Shown here in pieces: positions 34,491-49,744 of a stretch of 64,000 bases of DNA. The first letter of the stretch is position 1, and each line of letters starts with the position of its first letter. The DNA comes from Allacma fusca (Eukaryota > Arthropoda > Collembola > Symphypleona > Sminthuridae). The DNA lies in assembly GCA_947179485.1 (NCBI GenBank), contig OX359248.1:53206386-53270385 (forward strand). The letters run 5' to 3'. The translations under genes were made by a program, and so were the position numbers. The notes beneath the pieces were generated by a model. That model had not been told where the DNA came from and searched no databases. It saw nothing but the letters and a program-made list of their open reading frames with translations.

Positions 34491-36192
34491 ATTTTATGTA
34501 GTTATTACAATGTAAAAGGACGTTAGTTTTGATAGTTTAGGAGTTAGTTGTAGATAGCCCGAAGATGAACGCAATTGTTGTTCGAAACATTGCTACTTAT
34601 AATAAAGAATGAATTTCAATGAAAAAAATGTAAATGTGAAAAATAAAGAGGATATTTCATTTTAAAACTCTTGTGAATATTCATGGAAGCAACAGGAAAA
34701 GAAATCAACGTTGATGCCCGCAAACTAGAAAGGAATTTAGCAAGGAGTCTATCAGATAGGAAGGGTCACAGTAAAGAAAAATCTCATTACAAATTACAAC
34801 GTCCGCCTATATAATGGCTTCCAGAATACACCAGACAAATTTGCCCATTTCCGCTAAACGATTCCATGTCAAGGCTGTCAAACCAATAGAATCATGGAAA
34901 GAGGGACCAAGGAATATTTCCAGTATTTGCAATGTTTGGTCTTTACACCATCGCAGCGCAAATGCTTCTGCCGAGCAGAGTCCCAGATCATACAAATAGT
35001 GCGCATACAAATTAGTACCAAAATCTGACTCGTCTTTTGACGGACTGACTAACAAAAACTGACCCAACCACGATATGAAGCTAATAAGCATATATTCATA
35101 CTCACTCGTTATTGACAAAGACTAATGAGTTACATTACAATTAATGAAATGGTTTTTACAATCATCATACCACAAACCGCAGTCTTTTTCTAAGCCAGGG
35201 TTGCTCTCACTTAAACCCAACATGACAGGAAATAAGGAAAAGGTAAAGCAATCCCCTCATCTAAAGGACAAATCCTCCAAGTTTGATATTAGTTGACCTC
35301 AAATAAAAATCTAGAGACAAGTTATCTAATACTATAATTATTATTACAGGGTATAAACTCCGAAGTGATTATACTCATAGGTCATTGGAAATGCAATTAT
35401 AATTAATTAAAATGATTCCGAAACCCTGCCGCACGTTTACTTTACTAATAATTAAGCCTTATTAATTTCTATGAGACCAAATAAAAATCATTGCATCTAG
35501 TTTGCCAAGAATATAAACATGATTTGAAAGAATTCATGACTTAGATTGCTATCCTCTATTCCTTTCCTTATCCCAGGACTCCTGTTAGTAAGTACTACAT
35601 ACTCCGGTCATTGTGGACTGATCAGTTGAAATCTACTGCACGCTGTCAGAAGGTATCCGTCCGACACTTTTAAAACGATACGCTCCCAACTCGTCAACTC
35701 ATATATATGTATACTTATGGTTAGTGGAAAAAAGACCTCAACCTCAACTCGAACCTCGAACTCACCTATCTTTTTTACCACGTAGCGTATTTGAACGTAA
35801 CGTAACATATACTCTCCGTACTCTGTGAAGATATGTAGAAAAGGTAAAAGGCCTAGTCTATTGCAAAGTGGATAAAAATCCATAGACAGAGGAGCGCGCA
35901 GAAGCTCATGTCTGTCGGTTTGTATGGAATAACAAGTGTCTCATCTTTTTTAAGGATTAGTAAATAGTAACTATAGTTGTGCCTTGTGTAAGTTAATAGT
36001 GGAAAGTTGTAAATTAAGTAATAATTCTCTCACTCCTATTTTTTAATGGAATATTCTAATAGGGCTAGATACTCCAGTGCCTCCATTTGATACATTTCAC
36101 AATTGAATTGCCTTGAAGCAGTAATCCGTTGAGCTTAAGTGAAGATAAGCTCATGGGAGTTGATAAAGCTCTTCAATAATATTAATCAAAAT

Positions 36193-36213
36193 ACACACAC
36201 ACACACACACACA
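36193..36213. repeat. (AC)n microsatellite
   Basis: Uninterrupted AC run of about ten units. Confidence 0.9.
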
Positions 36214-39200
36214 AGTACTATAATTTATAATACAGTGTCAAAAGTTTTGAAGCATCCAAAAGCTGTCCGTTGCTCTTTGCCATTTATACATTTTTGTTGT
36301 TGTAAGTCACTTGTTCTCACACTCGAACTCACAATCAATTTATCTTTTTCATAACCCTGCTATTCGTTCATATGTTGAAACTCAAAAGTTACTGTATGTT
36401 TATATTCATTTTGCTTTAACGTGCAGACAAATTATTGATTGGGTTTTAATATTATTGGAAATTGTTTGTATGAAATTCCAGTCTATAGCTACTCGTCCAA
36501 GTGTGACCTGGAGGAGGAACGATAATAAATATAGTGAGAACTGCTCTTGTGTCGGCCTTTCCCCGTAAGTGATCCTAAATGTGAAGAATCTTCCAATAAC
36601 TCAAATATTGATGTTCACAAGTGCCTTTTGTGACGAAGCTGATGTTGAAAGACTGAGGGCTGAGCCAGTGCCTGAATTTTAAAATTAGCGATATATTATA
36701 AACTGAGTGTAAACATTGGACAACGGACCACCGGTAATCTATTGAATGCGTGATACATATGCCAATAATTTGTGTAAGCCTGTATATATAGAGATATGCT
36801 TGAGAGTGTATAATGAGTAAATATTTGTGAGTAATCATAATCATGGGATGTGTAATGAAGACTGGAGGTAATTTAGAAATCCAATATTTTATTTTCTCCC
36901 TGGCGTTGTTGCAATCCATGTAATGGTGTAATGGAATGAAAGTTGATTGGGAGATTTACTTTTTGTTATTTTGCAGGCGCGCTTATAAATAGGGCAGTTA
37001 GGACGTTTCGTACATATAGACGTTGTGAGAACTGAGTTTAGTGGCTTGTTAACCTGTGAGACACTTTGGGAGTAAAGGCGAACGAAGTTTACGAAAGAAA
37101 AATTCTTGGGAGTCAATTGCCATGTGTGTATTGTTGTTCTGTATGTTGGATTATATGGCAGGAGTGGGACTTTGGAACTCGCTACATTTTGAATTAATGA
37201 TCCACCAACATGAGTTGTTTATGTGTGGTACTTATCTAGTTTTACTATAAATGGTAACGCATTTTATTATGTTTCGCTATTAAAAATCATGAGCGGGTAT
37301 GCTAGGTGGGGATGTGTATATAAGAAGGGCTATGTACAAATTAGAATATATCCTTCAAGAGCATCATTTAAAACTACTTTAATGCTCATTAACCACCCAT
37401 ACAGCGTAGGGTATAAAGCTTTATTGTATGGGTCCCAGCTGATGGCGTTTATGCATATAGTGTGTGTGTGTAGTTGGGAAGACTGACACATGTGTCTACT
37501 GTGTGGGCGACAATGATCTATGAATTATTGAAGAAAAATAAAATGGATCGAATAATAAAAGTAGCGCATCGGACCAGAGCATAAATATTTACACATGTTT
37601 AATATTTGTATAATTATAAGCAAGTATGCACACGGTGGCTGCTCCGTAGAATTTAGAAGTAGTTATTTGAGAGGGGTACCATACATTTGGGTAAAGTGTA
37701 AATGAGCCTGAACAACATTTATAAAGACTTTTTATTCTGTGTAGAAAGGTACAGAGTTAAATAGCTGGAGGCGTACTACTTATACAGTTGTGGTTAAAAA
37801 TTCTTGTAGGTTAATAATTCGAATATGTAATTATCTGTAAGGACATAAATGGCATTAAATACACATTGGACTTGGAATGTTTAGCAGGTTTAAAACGCGC
37901 AAGTATTAAATATAAAGTCGGCACTGCTCTCACTTATGTTTGTATTCATATCATTTGTTTTAGGCTAGCTCGGAGTTGGAGTATTAACAAAGAAATCCCT
38001 TGTGAACCCTGAGCGCTCATTGTTCCTGCTATCAGAGGATCACGTTGGACAAAATGAAATAAAATATTGATGCTGGATTGCATTGGATGCTACGGTCGTT
38101 TTTAGGTTGATCAACTATCTACTCGCCAGTGCAGTTGTTGATTATTGGCCAGGATTTCATCCAGAACTTGCAGAGCAACTCTCTGAAATCAGAGTTTTTC
38201 TTCCTTGCATGGTTCGCTTGACGTCAGTTGGATTTTTATATTAAGAAAAACGTTGTGGTGCGGTCTGCTCACAAGCCATTGCCTTTTCTTCTGCCTTTTG
38301 CCGTTTTGGTTGCTCGGGTAAGTAAATCCCTCGAGGGGGTTTTCCACAGAGGTTCATTGTTATGGTGTATATTGTTAATTCCTATTATATATGTGTATGA
38401 TCTTGGATAATACTCACCTGCCTCGACATTTGTAGCAATCCAAATAAAGAGAATAGAATTTATAGCCTACACAGAGAACAGATTAACTTATGTAAAAGTA
38501 CAAACGCACACTTATTCTCACTTGTATGTAGCAGGTAACTCAAGACTACAGGTGTTGCAAGGTGCTGTACAGGCGTATGTTACTAAACTCTACATGTCCT
38601 TTATAAGAGACATACAACTGTTCCCTTCTGTGATTTTTTCGATTTTGGCATAGTCACAGACAGCATAGAGTGTCGTAAAGCTCATGAATATTTTACACTT
38701 TGCTAGGCTTCCGTGGCTCTGACATATAGTTACCAAAAATTTTGTGTAGCAAGCTGAGGCAAGCCAAATACGATTGCCCTCAACGGATTGACACTGTGCA
38801 TTCGTTCAGTCTTTGTGTAAACATAGAGCACATACCTTGTCAACGACCATACGAGTGTTTAATTCATGTACCCAATTGTAGCCAGTAACTCAAACCTTGT
38901 TGAGACTCTTGTTCATTACTCGGACGTGTCAATTTATTCTTCTCAGGTGTCTGTCGGGACTACGAAACTACGAATTGCAAATTAGCAAATACTTCTCCCG
39001 GGGCTCTATTTTCCCAGTGATCGTAACTTTGTACCTTTCGACAAGCAACTCATTCCAAGTGCATCCTTCCAATCGTAACTTTGTCAGAACCGAAATACTC
39101 CGGGAGCGAACTTTACACTGGTAAGTATATGATTACTCGCATTTCATTTTTTTTTCGTTTTATTTGCAAAGCGTAGAGAAAATGCTAGTTCCAATTTTGA

Positions 39201-40669
39201 TTTGAACATACACAACGTAAATACAATGCTAACGAAAGTTAAATTAGGCAGAAGTGGGGCATTTGATTCGACTTCACCGGTTAGACAGAGGAAAACGTGT
39301 ATCATAATTCTCAATTTAGGAATAGTTTGTGTTTGTGTACAAAACCATTTTACGCGGACGTTTTTTTTTACCTACCACAATTAAACTCTTCCGTAGTATT
39401 CCCATACAACCTTAAGCATCACAAGTGCATCTGTAGGTACAGTACTATGTTTTAAAAAGAAATGCATGTATTATTTATGACCGACTTTTTATAATTTTTA
39501 TCCCGTCTGCAAAGAATAGCGGCAAACGTCAATATTCTTACTAGTGTGTGTACTATTTTAATCGAATTTTTGCCTTAGGCTGTTACCCACACAAGTAAAT
39601 GTTGTTGTAGTTCTCATGTATCTCTGTTTTCAGCCAAAGGCAACGAACCTTTTTATTTATATTTTTTGTATTTACTATTTAGTACTTATATGTTGAGTTA
39701 ATGGGAAGGCGAGTCACGTTGTTGTTATTAATAATTCTCAGCAACTACAGCTCGTCTGCAGTACTCGAGTACCTGTAGTTATAAAAATATACTTATATGT
39801 ACATCATTCCGTACGCATTTATGCCTAGTATTTGGAACACATTCTCTTACAAGCAGTTACTCCAATTATTTTACAGGCCATTCGGTCTTGTTCTGTTGGT
39901 CTCTTCTTACTCCACTGTTTCCTCTGATGATTTCGTTAAAAATCACTTTGCTGCACAGCTTCATTCATTCCTTGATATTAAATATCCATGTAAGATCGGT
40001 TACACTTCACAAGACGCTATCGGTCTAAATGGTGTAATCAAAATAAAATTTTGCACGTATCTCTCGTCTGTTGAAAAGATTTGATCCGCTATAAAGATTA
40101 GTGTTGTGTGTTGTTGAGGCATGCTTATGCTTGTACGTCAATGAGACTGCGTCTAATCACTTGAGCGCTATACAGCATTATTTCCGCCTTTGTTTTTAGC
40201 ATCAAGCAAGGAGGGAATCAGACAGTATTTCCCTCAAACGTAGCACGGTACAAGGAAGGGAGGATTGATGGATCAAATTAATAATTACCTTAACTAGCGT
40301 TTAAATTGGTAAGAAGGATAACTGGAATTAATGAATGTCAACAAGGGTAAGATTACCCATGAGGAACGAGCGGTAGATTTTTGGGAGGTATAAGGTATGC
40401 CTGTCTTTGAAAGGAATTACAATTTGCTGACTTGCATAGTCATAACAATAATAATAATAGAGTAACTGCATTTCTGGGCTCTGTGGTTTGCTGCGTGCTT
40501 AGAGGTGATGTGATATTTACTTAGGAAATTTTGTTCAGGAAGTCTTCTCAACCATTATTTATATGGCTATATGAACGTTTTTGGATGGCATCTTCTCCCC
40601 TGTCAAGCAGTTAGTCTCTTTGGAATGGAGTTGGGAGACACAACAATAGGAAGGAAAATGCATCTCCAC

Positions 40670-40691
40670 CTCTCTCTCTCTCTCTCTCTCT
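40670..40691. repeat. (CT)n microsatellite
   Basis: Uninterrupted CT run of eleven units. Confidence 0.9.
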
Positions 40692-43600
40692 TTTTGGTTA
40701 ATTTTCGCGTTGCTGTTTAAATGTGCTCTCCTCATAGTTGTGCCTAGACAAAACATTGCACGCTCTCGTTGTAAGCACTCACATCAACATCATTAAAAAA
40801 TTGCAGATCCTAGTGATCCTACAGATTTGCCTAAGATGACAAGCAAATTTGTGCAATGACTCTGCACTGTTCCTGTTTTTATCACCGTTTAGCGATTTTT
40901 CCAACTATACTTGAGGATGTGCCCTAAAGATTGATGCCTCTCTGCACAAATGTTCTGTGGATACCACGCACGCAATAAAATCGCTTTACCAGTATCCACA
41001 TCTACCCATGATTTAGAATTACATTTTAAAGGTGTGCACAAATCACCTAATGTGATATGAGGACTAGTTTTTCTATAAGGTGGGTGAGTAACAAATAATT
41101 ACATATGTATGTATGTCTTTCAGAAGTGGCTGGTAAAAATTTCATAGGCCTCATGGTCGCTGCTAATGCTCGTTGACTATTACAGCAGTTCCCTTTTGAT
41201 GTTTTAGTAAAGTTTTTGGTACACGGTCCCTTATTAGCAATGGCTGGACTGGAGTATATTTATATACATAATATGCATATATGCATAATGTGGTTAAGTC
41301 GTCTAATCGTGAGGACCCATAGTGATCAAGTGAGGAATTTTGTGAAGGATGGAAATGGTCACTAGACGTAACTGGCACCCATCTCAATCACGTCTTGTTA
41401 TTTTTTTCGAATTTTCTGCCGACGTCGGTATTTCATGCTAGAGATGGAATTACTATTTTTTTTACTCGTAAGCATGACTGACTAACGGATACTTCACCAT
41501 GTGTCCAAAGCTTTCAACACCAATCCCGATGTGTCGTGTTCAAGAGTACAGATCAGCAAATCGATTTTTTGTGTAGTACTGACCCCCCATGAGTTTAATA
41601 CTAGACCACTGTCTTACTGTCTTCATACCTTTTTTTATGCCTGAGGTCAGTGACTAAGTGTCAGTGACTACTATTTTAATGTTACTATATGTGAATAATA
41701 AAGATCTGACATTTTTTTGCATCACATGACCTTCCTAATAAATTACCTTCAGAAATTGAAGAAAAAGTTTGGTAGAAAAACTTGAAAGCTTATTGTCAGG
41801 ATTAATCTACGTTGTCCAATTAAAAATTAATACTTATCAGCGGAAAAATTAGAATGCATGTAAGGAAATATGGACACCCTAAGAAAAATACGGTACTTTT
41901 TTTTGCAGCATCCCTGCCCAGTATTTTGTCTGCTAAACCTGTGGATTTCAAAACAATAGGTTTTATGGGCTTTGAATGTAAATTACTCAAACTCATTATA
42001 TGTAGGTTTGTGCAAGGATCTTGTATCTCCATGGATACATTTTTTGTGAGTTGCATCGCAATCCTCTTGTGCTAACACACACTACTCTGTGTAGTCCCAT
42101 CGACGAAAAGAGCATGAAAAATGCGTTTAATTGTCTGTGCCAAACAATAATGGTCTTCTATGAGAAAAAGAGAGGTCGAGTTGGGGGAAAAATGTAGGAA
42201 TTTACTTTAAACTCTGCCCTACCTTTAATAAAAATGCAACTTGCATGAAGCAGAGGGCCGGTTCAAGTAAATATACTGCTTGATTATTTTTGCTGTAAAG
42301 GCTGCTTTCAGTAGGATGTCTACCATACAATACGTATACAGTATCATTTTGAGATATATATGTACCTATATATATAAACACTCGTCCATGCGTACATACT
42401 TCCTATTTACTATACCAGTATACCCCGTTCTGGTGTGCCGATTTTGGATAAAACATTTTTTCGAAGCCTTGGAAGTTCCTTTATCTCCCTTTTTTTTTCT
42501 CTCTCTCTCTTTCCGACTTTTCAGTGGATTGAATATGCATAATAGCAACGTGTGAGGTGTGTGTGGGTTCGTGTTTTGTTAGTTCGTTCTCATCGCATAG
42601 TGATGCAAATGACGTGACACATAATCTAACCAAACTTCCTCTGATATGTCTGTCTAATATAATTCTATTTTGGTAATGTGTGTCTCTTTTTGACTGCATC
42701 GGTATATCCCAAAAATATTGTAGATATGACATGAGTGAGAAAAGAGCTCATGTGGAAGCATTGGAAGCCAGACAAATACTTTATTCTCAGTTTGACGCTA
42801 TTATAGTTTTGTAATTTCACAACTTTTGTCTCCTGACGTTTTTCACGCTTTTATGCATACCTACGTCTTCTGAATTAGCGTATGGTTTACTAGTACTTAT
42901 TTATAGTGGGGTTCTCACGGATTTTTCCCCCCTATTTGCAAATAAATGCGTATAATAAAAATGCCTTTTTTACCCATCCACTCAAGCTGTACCTATATGT
43001 CCTTTCAGAATGTCATACATTTCGTGGAGTGAATCCTTACTCATTCAGCACAAGAGGAATGTTTTTCGCATGCGAGTCGTATAACTGTAACTGAGTAGTT
43101 ACATGTATCTTGTAGTGTACTCACACAGGCGAAAAATTAAAGAGGATTACATCAGAGCGGCTTCTTATCTTACAATCTTCTTCTCTGTGTACTATTTCAT
43201 TATCGGGGAATGCGCAGCCATGCTACACAAGTAATAGATTGACGTCGAAATTCAATTTTAAATCCCAATAATTTAATAGTGCGAATCTAACAGCTTATAA
43301 CTCCCACTCACAATCAAAATGAGTCACATTACAATTATTACTATTAACACTGGTGTCAGTTCTAAACCACTGAAATTCAATTGTGAAGCGGTTCTCACAT
43401 CAGTTCTCCCAATTGGTAACCATTGTCATTTGCATTTTTAACATTTTAGGAGTTAAGCATGCAGACGTATGTCAGTTTTACGTTCACCGCCCATGAATAT
43501 TTGACTTGGAATGTTCGGCACATGATAGTGTTCAATTGGTTTGGGAGAATTAGAATTAGCTAGAGGAAGGACTCTACAGTTCCTTCTCCTCCGTCCTGTA

Positions 43601-46183
43601 AAGAGTAATAATAAATATAGTACCTATTGTGCCAGGCTCATGTGTGTTAATGCTGATTTTAATTTAATGTCTATTCCCGTTAAATCCTTCCCTCAGAAGG
43701 CTTGCCGTGTCCCTTGTGTAGGAAAACTTACACGAGCGTACTGTGTAAGGTAAGAAAAATTCCTTTGCAAATGCTCTGGGTAAGTTAGAATAGGGAAAAT
43801 CTACATAATTGTAATAAGCAATGTCTCTATCACGGAGGGACTCTCATCCAGAGATACTTATCTGCGGAATTGAGTTATTCTGTAAGATAAATTTGAATGT
43901 TGAGGTAAGGACGGCTGCCAAGGAATGTTATTAGTACTTGTCTGAGGGAGTTTTGGCCGGAGGCTGGAAATTCTCCTAATGAAAATGTCATGAGATGAGC
44001 TATGGTCGTAAAAATGTGAATATTTTAACTGAGTTTCCTACGGAACTTATTAATCTAAAAGAGACACATGATGATGATGCATAATTTTGTATTTACTGAT
44101 GAGAAGAAACGAATTCCATCAAGTTGGAAAATACATTCTATCGGACTCGAGTGTCTATCTATATGTAGTAATTATGTACATATACAGGTGTTCATGACCA
44201 CTATATTAATGTAATTATATGTACTTACTTACAATGCAAACAATCAGAATTTTTGTTGTGGTACATTACAGCACACACATCGAGGTATGCGTATCAGGAA
44301 ATAAGGAACATTGCAAGAGAATAATTTCATGGAAATCATAATATAACTTTCCACTAACCTGCTAATCACATGGAAGCACGTAATGTGAGCGGAGAGTACA
44401 GTATCGGGAATGGGAGTGTAATAATTTATTTGCAAATTTCAATCTCTTTTTTCCCCTTTTAATAGTCGGTAGCAAATAGTTGGAAGTTAGTGAGCTAGGA
44501 AGCAGTAGCGTGTGTATCAGTTTTCCTTCCTTTTCTGTAATAACTAATAACCACGTCCTTGCAATCATAAAACCACCAAAAAAGATTTTTACTCCCTCCC
44601 AATTTTTAATCAAGCCAAGTCCTCTCTGGAAAGTAGGTGAAGCTTTTCTTTTCACTAATCATCGGGAAAATAGGAACAAAACTTTCAGTCAAAAGAAGAA
44701 AAAAAAACTTTAACTGCATATACCTACACAAGTATATTCTACACAGCTTTCGGCTCTGTACTAACTACTAACAACTCCCTCCTTGTGTAAAACTTGATGA
44801 GTATGTATGTCAACACCCGAATCACTCCTGACAGAAATGCTCTGATGGTTTTGTTTGTTTTTTTTTATTATGACAACAGCTGATGAATCTTGGCACAAAT
44901 TAAGTGGCAAATCTTGGTGCAGATGAAAGGTTTCCACTAATGTTGAAGGAAATTAAAGTTTTTTCCCCCATTATTACCTGAAACCTTGTGGGTGTGTACG
45001 AGCTCACCATGGTAACGACCATACTACACTCAGGGAAAGTATCTCCTATGTATGCTTTTACTCTGTAGATTATGTTCCGTGTGCACTTGTGGTAATATGT
45101 TTGTTTGTATTGTTATTTAGGAACAAGAAAAAAAAGGGCCAAGCTAGCAGCCTGAATCATATCGTTAAGTGGGCATTTAAGAGGTGTACTAAACATAAAA
45201 AGCCAGAGAGCTTGATGATCCTATGAAATGATTTTTTTTAGTCATCTTCGTATAGCCTTTTCCCTGTCGTAATTAGATTTAAGTACCTACTTATATATAG
45301 ATATAGTAGGTATATCTATATCTATAATAATTACTTATATATGGGAATGACCCTCAGGTCTGTACATACACGGGAATGAGTGTAATGCCCCTGGACATGC
45401 ATAAAAGTGATTTGTAAATTGCATCAGTACATCCGTACTTTATTGTAATGCCATTGTCCCAGAAAGTAACTTAAAGTTTAACATCTAAACTCAAAATCAA
45501 CCTTGTTATTTTTTTTTGTTTTATTTAATAATTTTGAGTGAGTTAGTACCCAAGTGTTTGTTCCGATTCATAATCAGATCAGTCTCTGCAAATGTACTAC
45601 ATGTGCACAATATCATCTGTACTACATGGAGACTGTAACATTGTGCTCTACTCTTACTGTAGTTTTTGTAAAATCTACTCTTACAACTCACTCGTGCTCA
45701 AGTATGCGGTAAATCAAGTCCAAGTATAGGTATATATATATCTATGCATGAATTTACATTCACATTACAAGTGAAAATATTCTTATTTGGAAATTACATG
45801 ACTTATATTTAGATACATATTTTCTTTTGATATGCACATTTAGTGCCGTTCTGACACGTGCTTTGAGTTAAGGCTCGTACTTTTGCAGATAGTTTGGGCA
45901 TAATATTAGTTACATATCCATGTATATGTAGATATAGATACACATACGTTCAGTTTCAGTATGCATTCTAATGATGGACATGAGAAGAGTACGTATTTCA
46001 TCTTTTTAGGAATTTACGCTGATTAAGTCTGTCTTAAGATAATTACATGGTCGGATTTTATTGCTGTGGGATAATTAGCATGGCATGCTTTTTGAACTGC
46101 CGTCAATAATAATTAAGGGCATAAAATCGTATTAATCATGCATTGAGACACATGTAGATAGATACTACAAGGGGATAGCCGTT

Positions 46184-46206
46184 TGTATGTATGTATGTAT
46201 GTATGC
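46184..46206. repeat. (GTAT)n microsatellite
   Basis: Five to six head-to-tail GTAT units. Confidence 0.85.
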
Positions 46207-48862
46207 TTTTCACAGTAATTAAATATCCCAGCAGCAAGTTCTGTCGCAAATTCGTTAATCAATGGGGAAAGGATCATGAAGTTGCATCGATGCGGAGCGT
46301 TTGTTTAGATACACAAAAGTATGGAAACATTGGAAAGACAGCGGAGGGGATAATAATATAAACAATTATGATAGAAAAAGTGTAACAAGGCAGTACCAAA
46401 TGGGTCCACTTGTTTTTAAATATTTAAACCGTTTGGAAAGTTGTTGTGTGCAAAGGAAAATGAAAGGGTAATTTTTAACTGAGAATTTTTGCATTCAGTT
46501 CGTTTGAAGAAGCGATAAAACGTGTAATTTAATGTACATATGGATAGTCTAGAAAGCGACCACATACACTTGTGACAAATATCAGTTCTTCTATGAGAGT
46601 CTCCACTTTGGGTAATAAAAAAATTTTGAGGCATGGGAAGAGAAGAGCCAGGAAGCGTATCACGTTTATTCAAGAAGTAGTTTTTCATTTGTCATCTACC
46701 ACTCCTCATATTTGTCTTCTTCTAATGCCGGGCTCACGGGATATTTGACAGAGACCCGTTGGAAGAGATGTTTCTGATCTGGATTTAATCTAAAGGCTTG
46801 TCGCAGGTTATGTGAAACGAGCGTACATTTTTTTCACTTTTATTCTCAAGAAATGAGCTTGCCGCAAGAGTGTGCTTCATAGTACAAAAAGATCAAATTA
46901 CTTGCTTTTGTATGCTGACACGGAATGTGTGTTCTCATCTACAATCTAGGAATCCTATTTTGAGAGACGTATACACGATTTGATGATTGTTAATTTTTGA
47001 TTAGGAGCGAGGGAAGGATACATTTCCAAGACGTAACGGTTCTGTAGGTGCAAACAACAGCAGAGGTTATATTTTTGTATTGATTTGAAAGGAATTTTGA
47101 AAAAGGGATTTAGAATCATACTATGCATAATAAAAGTCGGCTATGCATTACTTACTGCCTCGTAAACAGTTCGTAATACTATTTACTCATTCTTCATGAC
47201 TTTAGGAAAATTTCGTTCCGTTTGTATGTAGTACGTGTATATATAGACATATGTATAGATATTTATACATATGTGTGTATCCATGGTTGATATCTGTGTG
47301 CACACTGGGTACCTCAACACCTGAAAAGCTTTTCGTCAAGATTACGAAATGTATAATAATAATGTGTGTAGGACCATAGCATGAATTTTTGTTGGGAGAC
47401 TTTTGTGCAAGTTGTGATTATTTGTAGTGATAAGTTGAGCAAGGTTAAATACAAATTTATTCAAAGGTTCCTTCATGGATTGTTACTTCTGTTGTTGCAT
47501 AAAAATAAATGACTCGTCGGGAGGACCGTGTAAAGAACGACATTACTATTTCCATTGTAGGTTTTTGATTGCTGTTGTTTCCTGTGGTCAAGTCACCGTT
47601 GTCAGCACACGCACTTGATTGTGTCCTACAACAGTATTATTATATAGAATATGAACCTGTTTTCTAGATTACGGTTCAAGTTTCTATTTAAATTAAATTA
47701 GTTTCATAATTTCAAATCCTGCTGAGGCAATCCAGTTGACTACAGCAGTGTATGCTTATGTATATCTACTATCTACATGAATCATACATAATCATTATCA
47801 TAGTGACTTGTTGTGAGCAGAAGCAAATTGTAAATGTACATTAGGTGACGGGCCTTATGCTACTTACCGACAGAGCAAGGTTAAAATATTCAAATTGGAA
47901 TTTTGTCGTTTATAGGTATGTAATTAATTATGATATATAATACGTGCTTTAAAATATGAATCATTCAAATTAATTCAGGAGATGATTCGTATTAACTCTC
48001 ACGCTGAGTAAATGTTAAACTGCGTGCACTATCTTATACTGTTACTAGTAGTTAAAACACACGTAATTATCTATAGTTAACGAGATTATATTTTGCGTCG
48101 TGGTCTCGCTTAAAATTCGGTATCAGGTGTTGACACACGGCTCTAATTACTACGTAAGATGCGAATAATTGGTTGTATTTATTTACTGTAAAGTACTTAC
48201 ATATATATGTACCTATATATGCAACAGTATCACTTAATTTTATTAAATATATACATAAAAGCTTTTAGCTAACAAATAACATGCTCATTTTTTTCCTCAT
48301 CAAGTTCGGTGAGGAATGGGCATGTGTAAATTGTAAAGTTTGACTTTGCCCTTAGGAATCCCAACTCTCTCGAGTAGATAGTCTATTTTAGTGAGCACGT
48401 AATTGTAATTATGACTTACATTCAGAAATGCTGACATTGAATTGGAAGCAGTGCTGCACGTCATGATGCAAATAGTCCTTTGGCATACGGTTTACATAAT
48501 ATAAATACTTAATTGGTGGTTCAGAGGAAACTTTAGACTGATGGCAGGAGAACTTTGAAGCGTATGATCGATGGAAATGGATGTGTAACTGTGCTCCAAA
48601 ACGAAAATAGCAAATCCAATATGGGAATAGTACCGATCCCAGTGAAGTGAAGAGGGATTCATTGATAAACTTATGCCACTCTCAGATTTATTTTTACATT
48701 TACCAGGACACGCTCACATTGGGTGTGACTTATTGGGGATTGGGAGTGAAACCTTTTGCGGAACATAAAATACCATTTCACAAATGACTAAGCGCTTAAT
48801 TATTGATTTGTTTGGCGAGTAATAATGGTTTCTAATTAGGTTTACCTTTGCCATTTGGTAGC

Positions 48863-48904
48863 ACATACATATGCATACATATGCATACATATGCATACAT
48901 ATGT
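48863..48904. repeat. 10-bp tandem repeat ATGCATACAT, four copies
   Basis: ATACATATGC-type units repeat perfectly with period 10; each unit contains the palindromic ATGCAT and CATATG words. Confidence 0.85.
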
Positions 48905-49706
48905 GGATCTATGTGTATAGTAGGCATGCCAGGATACACGTACATCTGGTCCTCACTGATTCCGTAGGATTGGATAGAAGGTGCATAATTATCTACATAT
49001 GTCGGGAAGTATCTCTCTGAAGTCAGTCATCGTCATCACTTGAACTCCCAATCAATGAACTTATGACCAGAACTTTGTAACATGTGTGAACGAGTGTGAG
49101 TTCATATACAAATGGTAGTATGTCTACTGTCTACATACATGCACAACAATAAAATGATTGGTGCTTGAGCAGCTGCCTAATTCTGATTTCCATAGATTCC
49201 TGTAAAACTGGAAAATAAATTATTTCATAGTGAGATGTGATGAGCAGTTTATGCTGATTGTGTCCCTACATGTCCGTAATAGGTGCCAGAATGCTATGTG
49301 TGTTGATATTGTTGATGTACCTACTTATTTATGTAATTATGTACTTGCACGTGAGGGAGTTGGTTTTTTGAGCGAGAAGGAAAGAACATGATCACGAGCA
49401 AATTATGCATTCAAATCACCTTTCGAGTTTCGGAAGTATTGATCAGTTGAACGTAATGAGTAGTCATACATATACATACATACCTCGTTTATTTATCATT
49501 ATGTAAATGAATTTGCTATTATTATTATTATTATTACATGTGTACAGGTGAAGTACATGCTGATAAGGGTAGGTAAGGGTTAGGGGAATTCATTATTACT
49601 TTTTGATTTGGTTTCATTTAATTCCCCTGGGCCACAATTGCCCGTCCATTGTATCTATGAGATGAACTTATTATATCTATGTATACGCCTTGGTCCTCAC
49701 AGAACT

Positions 49707-49709
<3 letters not shown>

Positions 49710-49743
<34 letters not shown>
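49710..49743. repeat. (GA)n microsatellite
   Basis: Seventeen uninterrupted GA units. The ORF at 49608-49850 reads this as Arg-Glu repeats and is not a gene. Confidence 0.9.

Positions 49744-49744
<1 letters not shown>

Noticed and set aside
34807-35118. 103-codon minus ORF with fairly protein-like composition
   Set aside because: No recognisable motif and no adjoining exon. It might be a relic of something, but I cannot support a gene.
45291-45345. TATAGATATAG / TATATCTATA palindromic tract
   Set aside because: Simple TA-rich sequence; self-complementarity is expected from composition.
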